Positions 1 through 4,926 of a stretch of 8,581 nt of DNA are shown one piece after another (position 1 is the stretch's first letter; each line of letters begins with the position of its first letter). The notes under the pieces are model-generated. The model was not told the DNA's origin. It saw nothing but the letters and a program-made list of their open reading frames with translations, and made no database searches. A program made the translations under genes and the position numbers. The DNA comes from JAIEPT01 sp038217425 (GTDB lineage Bacteria > Planctomycetota > Planctomycetia > Gemmatales > Gemmataceae). The stretch covers positions 1-8,581 of the forward strand of contig JBBQPM010000246.1 of the NCBI GenBank assembly GCA_038217425.1, in the 5' to 3' direction.

Positions 1-1
1 C

Positions 2-64
2 GATCGCCTGGGCTTGACCCTGCCGCGCCGCCTGAAATGCCGGACCGAGATGCTGGACGTGTAG
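2..64 (+). CDS. C-terminal tail of an unidentified protein (partial)
   Basis: An open frame enters from the left edge and ends at a TAG (62-64). It gives about 20 residues ending in CRTEMLDV. The start lies outside the window and the tail is too short to assign a family. Reading it as coding rests on the uninterrupted frame and on the hairpin just after the stop (79-108), which would suit the end of a transcript. It could equally be a chance frame. Confidence 0.35.
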   Translation, partial: DRLGLTLPRRLKCRTEMLDV

Positions 65-78
65 TGAAGACTTTAGCT

Positions 79-108
79 CTCGAAATTCAAAATCCCCGGA
101 TTTTCGAG
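79..108 (+). terminator. Hairpin after the first stop codon, possible transcription end
   Basis: The inner stem AAAATCC (89-95) pairs perfectly with GGATTTT (98-104) across a 2-base loop. An outer CTCG (79-82) pairs with CGAG (105-108), leaving a six-base bulge on the left side. It starts 14 bases after the TAG at 62-64. No T-run follows (the next bases are G-rich), so it is not a classical intrinsic terminator. It may be a 3'-end stabilising hairpin or a leader structure of the next gene. Confidence 0.35.
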
Positions 109-144
109 GGGTGCAGGGGTTGAACAGCGTAACTTGGGCTAGCG

Positions 145-438
145 ATGCGAGTGCATATTGAGCCTGGATTCGTGCAAACAAGACGTGAACCCCGTTACTT
201 CGTCATGCAGAACGACGTCGAAGATATGGGTTATGTCGAGGGGTTTCGATTTCAGGTGCAATTGTGCAATGACGCACTGGAAGGCGGCGCTGTGGTCTTA
301 TTCCGTGGCGATGAAGCCGAGTTTCGAGTTTCGGAATTTGATGTACCGGAGGCCGTTTACCAAGCGGCGTTGCGGCAACCGCCGGGGAAAGGCGACTTTG
401 TTGACTCACAAGGCGTAAGCGCCCAGCAACTTTGGTAG
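145..438 (+). CDS. Small hypothetical protein, 97 aa
   Basis: I do not recognise this protein. It is acidic and soluble, with no signal peptide, membrane segment, cysteine pair or obvious motif. The middle, around residues 30-75, alternates hydrophobic and charged residues in a way that suggests a small mixed alpha/beta fold. The composition looks like real protein, while the other frames over the same DNA give Arg/Ser-rich shadows. GC at third codon positions is visibly lower than in the genes at 4927-8581, which may mean a younger or less expressed gene. No clear Shine-Dalgarno lies before the ATG at 145. An in-frame ATG at 205 (residue 21) is an alternative start. The gene runs convergently toward the SMP-30 gene, with the large palindrome between them. 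Confidence 0.5.
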   Translation: MRVHIEPGFVQTRREPRYFVMQNDVEDMGYVEGFRFQVQLCNDALEGGAVVLFRGDEAEFRVSEFDVPEAVYQAALRQPPGKGDFVDSQGVSAQQLW

Positions 439-475
439 AAGTGGCAGGTACGAGTCCAACGATGAAGCCTCCGTC

Positions 476-670
476 TTCCGGCCTGTAGGGCCGGTTCTTA
501 TAGCCCAGGCCGAAGGCCTGGGTTACGAACATGATCTTAATCGACCCTGTAGGGGGTCGCTCACCTTGCGGAATAGACACCTCGAGCGACCCCTACAGGG
601 TCGATTAAATGCAATCGCCTAACCCAGGCCTTACGGCCTGGGCTGTAAGAACCGGCCCTTCAGGCCGGAA
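476..670. repeat. Long imperfect inverted repeat made of three nested hairpins per arm
   Basis: Two arms of 87 nt (476-562 and 584-670) are near-complementary around a 21-nt centre (563-583). Each arm holds three short palindromes: A (478-494 and 652-668; CCGGCC/GGCCGG stem), B (504-522 and 623-642; CCCAGGCC/GGCCTGGG stem) and C (542-559 and 587-603; CGACCC/GGGTCG stem). The order is A-B-C then C'-B'-A'. Stems are identical between the arms. Differences fall in the loops (TGTAG against TGAAG in A, GAA against GTAA in B) and in the spacer between B and C. The element fills most of the gap between convergent genes (439-764), so it could end transcription from both sides. The rest of that gap shows nothing else I can identify. 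Confidence 0.95.
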
Positions 671-764
671 AGCGAAGCGTTTATCTGGCTGGAAATAAAT
701 TGTTTCGGAAGTCTTCAATCTATCCGGCCGAAAACAAACGATTCGAGAAGTTCCTTCAATTCGT

Positions 765-1763
765 TCACCTCCCGAGAACGGAGTACCCCGCGACGCTCGC
801 CTGGAACTTGTACAGCGTCTTGCCAGCGGTGACGTAGACCGTGCTGCGCTGCGGCCCCGCGAAGCACAGGTTCGTGATCAGGTTTTCCGGGATCGAAATC
901 CGACCTAGAAGTTTCCCTTGCGGCGAAATCACGTAGACGCCCGGCGGCACGTCGAGCGTCTCGCCCGGGTTGCCGCGCGGGACGGAGATGCCCGCCGCCG
1001 CCCAGATGTTCCCCTGGACGTCGACGCGGATGCCGTCGGCGCCTCGGCCTTTGCCGAAGTCGTAAACCAGGGTTTGCTTCCCGAGCGTGCCGCCGGCGCC
1101 GATCTCGAACGCCCAGATCTTGCGGGCGCCCCCCACCTTGGGATGGCTGTCGACGACGTAGAGTTTCGTATTGTCGGGCGAGACGGCGATGCCGTTGGGG
1201 CGGTCGATCTGCTTCTGGTCGAGCACGCGCGTCACTTTGCCGTCGACGTCGATGCGGTAAACGCCCTCGACGTCCATTTCGAGATCGCTCCGTTCGGGGC
1301 CATAACGGGGATCGGTGAACCAGATGCGTCCCTGGGCGTCGACGACGACGTCGTTGGGGCTGTTGAAGCGCTTGCCCTCGTACTTGTCGGCCAGCACCTG
1401 GACGATGCCGGACTTGAGATCGGTGCGCGTCACCTGGCGTCGCCCCTTGGCCATCTCGGCGCCTTCGCAGCAAAGAAGTCGACCCTGGGCGTCGAACGCG
1501 TTGCCGTTGGTTTGGCCGGAGTCGGCGCGAAAGACGGAAAGCTTCCCCTTGGGATCGAGGCTGAGAATGCGATTCCCGGCAATGTCGGAGAAGAGGATGT
1601 TGCCGGCCGGGTCTTCCGCGGGCCCCTCGAGAAAGGTGACGACCGCGCCGAGCGTGGCCGCGGTGTTGGGCGGCACGAGGCCTTCGGGGAGGGGCACATT
1701 TTCGAGCTTGGGCTGAGCGTGCAGCGTGCCCGCGAGCAACAGGAGAGAGAGTGCGAAGCGCAT
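765..1763 (-). CDS. Secreted SMP-30/gluconolactonase/LRE-family hydrolase, 332 aa
   Basis: This is probably a metal-dependent lactonase or related esterase in a six-bladed propeller, exported to the periplasm. Residues 1-16 form a signal peptide (MRFALSLLLLAGTLHA, cleavage likely before Q17). Family landmarks run in order: LEGP with metal ligand Glu46, SPNDVVVD with Asn137, RPNGIAVSPD with Asn190, GADGIRVD with Asp243, and the C-terminal ITNLCFAG...VYVTAG blade. By family analogy Glu46, Asn190 and Asp243 bind the divalent metal and Asn137 contacts substrate. The frame is open further upstream, but I chose the ATG at 1763 because a signal peptide follows it and GAGG lies 5 bases before it. The transporter-like gene upstream ends 121 bases away. 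A candidate -10 (TACAAT, complement of 1814-1819) has no good -35. The natural lactone cannot be told from sequence; many homologues are annotated as gluconolactonase without proof. Confidence 0.92.
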   Translation of the reverse strand: MRFALSLLLLAGTLHAQPKLENVPLPEGLVPPNTAATLGAVVTFLEGPAEDPAGNILFSDIAGNRILSLDPKGKLSVFRADSGQTNGNAFDAQGRLLCCEGAEMAKGRRQVTRTDLKSGIVQVLADKYEGKRFNSPNDVVVDAQGRIWFTDPRYGPERSDLEMDVEGVYRIDVDGKVTRVLDQKQIDRPNGIAVSPDNTKLYVVDSHPKVGGARKIWAFEIGAGGTLGKQTLVYDFGKGRGADGIRVDVQGNIWAAAGISVPRGNPGETLDVPPGVYVISPQGKLLGRISIPENLITNLCFAGPQRSTVYVTAGKTLYKFQASVAGYSVLGR

Positions 1764-1785
1764 GAGAACCTCGGAGAAGCGTGGG

Positions 1786-1804
1786 GCGCACGACCGGCGT
1801 GCGC
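1786..1804 (-). other. GC-rich hairpin in the SMP-30 gene leader
   Basis: GCGCACG (1786-1792) pairs perfectly with CGTGCGC (1798-1804) across a 5-base loop. It sits 22 bases upstream of the SMP-30 start and just upstream of its GAGG ribosome site. If the candidate -10 at 1814-1819 is used, the hairpin would be at the extreme 5' end of the message, where it could protect the mRNA or affect translation. No T-run follows, so it is a poor terminator for the upstream gene. Confidence 0.4.
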
Positions 1805-1853
1805 GGGAGCGGTATTGTATGACCGCGGCGACCGAGGAAAGGGAACTGTGCGC

Positions 1854-1871
1854 ATGTTCCGCGCGGAACAT
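1854..1871. promoter_or_regulatory. Perfect 18-bp palindrome, candidate operator
   Basis: ATGTTCCGCGCGGAACAT is a perfect 18-base dyad. It begins 13 bases after the stop of the transporter-like gene and about 90 bases upstream of the SMP-30 start. As RNA it would give a 7-bp stem with a GCGC loop and no T-run, so it is weak as a terminator. A symmetric site of this size suits a dimeric helix-turn-helix repressor, and its place upstream of a possible -10 (1814-1819) suits control of the SMP-30 gene. The regulator is unknown. Confidence 0.4.
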
Positions 1872-1884
1872 TAAAATGGGTAAT

Positions 1885-2787
1885 TTAGAACTTGATCGCA
1901 AACCCGGAGCCGAGGAAGAAATCTTCGGCATGGCGATTGAGACCCACGCCGGAGCGGATGTCGAACTGAAACGTCGGCGTGAAGCGATACGTGAAGCCGC
2001 CGTTGAAGTAGTATTCGGCAGTCGTGTCCGCCGCCTGGGCGCCGTGCGGGAAGAACGCGAAAAATTCGGTGAAGGCCCCGAGCTTCTCGGTCAGCGAGTA
2101 ACCGACTGACAGGGACTGAGCATATTCGACGTAGTTAAACCCATCCGCGTCGACCGAGGCGTTGCCCTGCGTGCTGCCGGCGAGCGACAGGAAGTCGTTC
2201 AAGACCCAGCTGTAGGTGTAGTTGAGCCCCGGTAACATGCGGTTGGCCGAGAGGCTGTCGGAACCGGTGGGCACGGTCGCCTGGACAATGAGCCGGGATT
2301 CGGGCAGTATGCCCGCTTGTTCCGTGAGCGCGAGCCCGATGCCGAGATACATATCTTCGCCGCCGATGGTATTGAACGCACCGCCGTCGGCGCCGAACGC
2401 GCGCGAGTTCGACATATTTTGCCCGATGCGGAGTTCGAACCAGTCGGCGAACATGCCGACGCGGAGCAAGATTTCGGGGTAACTGTGCGCGTTTTGCACG
2501 CCTTGATCGCGGTTTTGGCTGTAGGTGTAACCCATTTCGAGCTGCACGCGTCCTTTGCCGACGTTGGTGGACGATTCCGTGAAGTCGGGCCGATCCGTGA
2601 CGATTTCGTCCTCTTCATCCGCCTCGTCTTTGTCAGCGCCGTTCTCGCCCGTCTTCCAAGAGAAAAGCGTCTTTTTCTGGAACCAACTCGAAAGCCCGGT
2701 ATCGGGGGCGGCGTCGGATTGTGCGGAGAGAACGCCGGCGATCAGAAACAACCAGCTGCCAATGACGAAATCGCGAGCGAGTTTCAC
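1885..2787 (-). CDS. Outer-membrane transporter-like beta-barrel, phenol MetA-type family, 300 aa
   Basis: Residues 1-22 form a signal peptide (cleavage near LSA-QSD). An acidic linker (about 47-62, rich in Glu and Asp) leads to TDRPDFTES (64-72), a hallmark of the transporter family often annotated as 'MetA-pathway of phenol degradation'. From about residue 78 to the end, alternating polar and aromatic strands such as QLEMGYTYS and GGFTYRF fit an outer-membrane barrel, and the last residue is Phe, as is usual for barrels. TVPTGSD (171-177) is another conserved feature. Length is normal for the family. The start is a GTG at 2787, supported by AAGGAAG six bases upstream and by the signal peptide. 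The family name does not show phenol transport; in planctomycetes these proteins are common and their cargo is unknown. It may be co-transcribed with the SMP-30 gene 121 bases downstream. Confidence 0.85.
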   Translation of the reverse strand: MKLARDFVIGSWLFLIAGVLSAQSDAAPDTGLSSWFQKKTLFSWKTGENGADKDEADEEDEIVTDRPDFTESSTNVGKGRVQLEMGYTYSQNRDQGVQNAHSYPEILLRVGMFADWFELRIGQNMSNSRAFGADGGAFNTIGGEDMYLGIGLALTEQAGILPESRLIVQATVPTGSDSLSANRMLPGLNYTYSWVLNDFLSLAGSTQGNASVDADGFNYVEYAQSLSVGYSLTEKLGAFTEFFAFFPHGAQAADTTAEYYFNGGFTYRFTPTFQFDIRSGVGLNRHAEDFFLGSGFAIKF

Positions 2788-2793
2788 AGGGCA

Positions 2794-2800
2794 CTTCCTT
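2794..2800 (-). promoter_or_regulatory. Ribosome binding site fixing the GTG start of the transporter-like gene
   Basis: The minus strand reads AAGGAAG here, six bases before the GTG at 2787-2785. No in-frame ATG lies close by, so this site decides the start. Confidence 0.7.
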
Positions 2801-2846
2801 GGGGTTCGAAATTGACTGGATGCGGGGATCGCAATGCCATTTAGTT

Positions 2847-2866
2847 CGACTTAGGAAGCGACTTAG
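2847..2866 (-). promoter_or_regulatory. Tandem CTAAGTCG pair upstream of the transporter-like gene
   Basis: On the minus strand CTAAGTCG occurs twice with four bases between (2866-2859 and 2854-2847), a 12-base period. The pair lies 60-80 bases upstream of the GTG start, in promoter territory. Head-to-tail octamers about one helical turn apart suit a response regulator or other activator. No firm -10/-35 could be placed. The rest of the 144-base gap shows only the weak terminator at 2890-2909. Confidence 0.35.
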
Positions 2867-2889
2867 TCTAGCCTAATTGGGCGGAAGTT

Positions 2890-2909
2890 GAAAAACACGC
2901 GTCGGCGCG
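2890..2909 (-). terminator. Weak candidate terminator of the membrane protein gene
   Basis: On the minus strand a short CGCG/CGCG stem (2909-2906 and 2901-2898) is followed by TG and five Ts (2895-2891). It starts 22 bases after the stop of the membrane gene. The stem is only four pairs, so the case rests on position and the T-run. Confidence 0.3.
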
Positions 2910-2931
2910 GTCGGTACAAGTTGCAGGCTCA

Positions 2932-4590
2932 TCATCTCTTGAAAAGGACGAATTGCGCAGTTTCGCCGATCTTCTGCCAGGCAGGTTCGCGAATCCGGAG
3001 AAAGTTGGCGTAGTTGCTGTAGCGGTCGAGCAGCGCGTAATCGCAGGGTCCGAAATTTTCTTCGTACTTGAGGAATTGCCGGGTGGCGCGTTCCTGACTT
3101 TCGTGGTCGCTTTTGATGTAATCGTGGACGAACTGCTCGCCGTAAAACTCGGCCCGGCCGTCGATGAAGATCTTGGTTCCGGGTTTGTGATAGATCAGGT
3201 ACGAGCCGCAGCCGTAGCTGGTGAAGACTCGGGCGCCGGGGGGAAAGGCGGCAATCTCGCGGTCGAGTTCCGTGGGCCACCACTCGGGATGAAGCCGGAC
3301 GGCGCCGCGGCCGAGGGTAATGTCGAGCGTGCCGTCTGTCCAGGGCACGGACACCGAGACGTACCGGTCGGCGCTCTGTAACCCCAGCACGCTAAAAATG
3401 AGCAACCCCGGAAGGACCAAGCCCAGCCAAGTAAAGCGAGGCCGGGGCACGTCGGTGTACCAGTCGCTCTTGCTTTTAAGCAACGCCTGCACAAGGCGCG
3501 TCAGGGGAAACAAATCCGCCAGCGCGACCAGAGCGGTGACCGCGAACAGCGGCGCGTGGCGAATGCGTAGATACGATTGTAGGAACCAGAAGAACGGCAC
3601 CAGCCAAACGACGCGCGGCGCCCTGGGCCAACTCGAAAGGAGCAGGCCGAAGTAGACCAGGCCGAGCGTCAAGATCATCCAGGCTTCATTGGAATCGAAC
3701 GTCATGGGAAGATGCTCTTGAATGACTTCCGTGAGCAACTTTGCGTTGTAGATGTCGAACCAGACCATCGGCAGATGGTAGCCGTAGGGATTGAGGAGGG
3801 GCGTGACGCCGCAACCGAGTCCGATGAGGACGACGAAGCCGAAATCGCGCCAGTTATGAATGGGGCTGTCCCAGCGGAGCAGGCGCCAAAGCGTCCAACC
3901 GCCGACGACCATGGCGAGCGACACCATGCCGCCCAGGACGCCGCCGTGCGTATTAGACCAGAGCCACATGAGCGGCCAAAGCCAGAGCAAATGCCGCAGC
4001 GGACGCCTGCCGCTTTCGACGTCGCAGAGGATGGCGAAGGTCATGGCCAGGCCGAAGATGGTCATCAAATGCGGCCGGACGTGAAAGTGATGCGAACTCC
4101 CCGCAACCCCGAGGGCGACGAACAGAAGTGCGAGAATCGGATGCATGCCGCAGCGGTAGAGTCGCGAGCCGAGCCAGGTGAAGACGGAGACGATGACGGT
4201 GGTGGTGATCCACAGGAGGCCGTCGAGTCCGGAGATCCAGTCGAAGATTCCCATGAGAATTTCGCCGACCCACTGGTGCGGAACCCACTTGTTCCCCTGC
4301 GGTTGCGAGTAAGAAAATTCATCGGTATCGAAGAATCCGCGGGTGGTGAGAATCTGTTGGCCGACGACGGTGTGCCAGAAGGTGTCAGGGTCTTGAAAAA
4401 ACTGAGTGCTGCCGCCGATGTGAAAGGCGAGCCAAAAGTTGATGAAGATGAGGGCTTCGAAGCAAAATAGCCTGGAGAACAGCGATTCCCCTGTCCCGGC
4501 AGGCCGGGAGTCAGCGGGGAGCGAAGGGGCGGAGAGATCGCTTTGCATGGTCAACGGAGGTGCTCGAAAAGGGGGACGACTTTCGCTCAT
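2932..4590 (-). CDS. Polytopic membrane protein, GT-C-like glycosyltransferase candidate, 552 aa
   Basis: A cytoplasmic N-terminus of about 35 residues is followed by roughly ten hydrophobic helices (about 42-410) and a soluble C-terminal domain (about 435-552). The first external loop reads QDPDTFWH (66-73), then FDTDEFSY (87-94) and WVPHQWVGE (102-110). Paired acidic residues just after helix 1 are typical of GT-C glycosyltransferases that use lipid-linked sugars. The soluble domain has SYGCGSYLIY (458-467) and FIDGRAEFYG (475-484), which I associate with a widespread uncharacterised membrane family. The enzyme role is inference. The frame is open up to 4767, but that extension translates an intergenic repeat, so I chose the ATG at 4590; ATG 4548 (538 aa) is possible. 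Neither has a clear Shine-Dalgarno. It is divergent from the cytochrome gene and 145 bases upstream of the transporter-like gene. Confidence 0.82.
   Translation of the reverse strand: MSESRPPFRAPPLTMQSDLSAPSLPADSRPAGTGESLFSRLFCFEALIFINFWLAFHIGGSTQFFQDPDTFWHTVVGQQILTTRGFFDTDEFSYSQPQGNKWVPHQWVGEILMGIFDWISGLDGLLWITTTVIVSVFTWLGSRLYRCGMHPILALLFVALGVAGSSHHFHVRPHLMTIFGLAMTFAILCDVESGRRPLRHLLWLWPLMWLWSNTHGGVLGGMVSLAMVVGGWTLWRLLRWDSPIHNWRDFGFVVLIGLGCGVTPLLNPYGYHLPMVWFDIYNAKLLTEVIQEHLPMTFDSNEAWMILTLGLVYFGLLLSSWPRAPRVVWLVPFFWFLQSYLRIRHAPLFAVTALVALADLFPLTRLVQALLKSKSDWYTDVPRPRFTWLGLVLPGLLIFSVLGLQSADRYVSVSVPWTDGTLDITLGRGAVRLHPEWWPTELDREIAAFPPGARVFTSYGCGSYLIYHKPGTKIFIDGRAEFYGEQFVHDYIKSDHESQERATRQFLKYEENFGPCDYALLDRYSNYANFLRIREPAWQKIGETAQFVLFKR
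4494..4509. repeat. 16-nt perfect hairpin inside the membrane gene N-terminus
   Basis: TCCCGGC (4494-4500) pairs with GCCGGGA (4503-4509) across two bases. It encodes part of the Pro/Ser-rich N-terminal tail before the first helix. It resembles the intergenic hairpins in length and GC content and may be a repeat tolerated in a non-critical tail, or may slow early translation. Confidence 0.4.
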
Positions 4591-4658
4591 GATATGGGAA
4601 AGGAGTTTATGCTGTTCCGAAAAGGGGCGAATTCGTCGGTTTCGTTGATTCACCCATG

Positions 4659-4672
4659 CCCGCACCTGCGGG
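4659..4672. repeat. Short CCCGCA/TGCGGG hairpin
   Basis: A perfect six-base stem with a two-base loop lies in the divergent intergenic region, 13 bases before the first 71-bp repeat unit. It may be part of the repeat locus or a chance palindrome. Confidence 0.35.
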
Positions 4673-4685
4673 GTCAGACGGGGGC

Positions 4686-4821
4686 CAAAACCACGCGATT
4701 CACCGAAGCGCTTCTTACAGTAGGCCAGACACTTTGTCTGGCCTCGCCGGTCTCTGCAAAACCACACGATTCATCGAAGCGTTTCTTGCAGTAGGCCAGA
4801 CACTTTGTCTGGCCTGGCCGG
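4686..4821 (+). repeat. Two-copy tandem repeat, 71-bp period, each with a GTAG hairpin
   Basis: The cores 4686-4750 and 4757-4821 match at 60 of 65 positions. Each contains a perfect 9-bp hairpin, stem GGCCAGACA/TGTCTGGCC with loop CTT, at 4723-4743 and 4794-4814. The hairpin and the GTAG overlapping its base (4720-4723, 4791-4794) are identical in both copies. The five differences lie outside. TTCTTACAG or TTCTTGCAG precedes each hairpin. GTAG at the foot of a palindrome is the known signature of REP elements moved by RAYT-type transposases; that link is inference. The element sits between divergent genes. Apart from the hairpin at 4659-4672 and a weak dyad at 4841-4852, the rest of 4591-4926 shows nothing firm. 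Confidence 0.92.
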
Positions 4822-4912
4822 CGCCGAAACAAGATCGCGGACGATTTATCGTAGATGTGCGCCGCCGCTTCCGCTACACTTGAAGGAAATTCCGCTGGGA
4901 TGTGCCTTTGTC

Positions 4913-4918
4913 AAGGAG
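4913..4918 (+). promoter_or_regulatory. Ribosome binding site fixing the GTG start of the cytochrome gene
   Basis: AAGGAG lies eight bases before the GTG at 4927. In-frame ATGs at 4855 and 4900 lack a comparable site and would put non-signal residues before the signal peptide. A possible -10 (TACACT, 4875-4880) lies upstream but has only a poor -35. Confidence 0.75.
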
Positions 4919-4926
4919 TCCGCACT

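Noticed and set aside
476..670. Composite palindrome as a tRNA, riboswitch or attachment site
   Set aside because: No cloverleaf, anticodon arm or known riboswitch core could be formed, and no integrase or tRNA is adjacent.
65..717. Inverted 9-mers (65-73 and 709-717) as ends of a transposon
   Set aside because: The match is only nine bases with no extension, no target duplication was seen, and there is no transposase between them.
1854..1871. Palindrome as a LexA/SOS box
   Set aside because: The half-sites are in the wrong orientation and spacing for the known GAAC-N4-GTTC or CTGT-type boxes, and no SOS gene is nearby.
918..1874. Long plus-strand open frame opposite the SMP-30 gene (318 codons)
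   Set aside because: Asp/Val/Ala-rich antisense shadow of a high-GC gene. The minus strand carries a clear family protein with a signal peptide.
3712..4470. 252-codon plus-strand open frame opposite the membrane protein
   Set aside because: Charged, low-complexity shadow. The minus strand encodes a convincing multi-helix protein over the same bases.
4686..4821. Two-unit repeat as a minimal CRISPR array
   Set aside because: The whole 71-bp unit including the would-be spacer is repeated, only two units exist, and no cas gene is seen.
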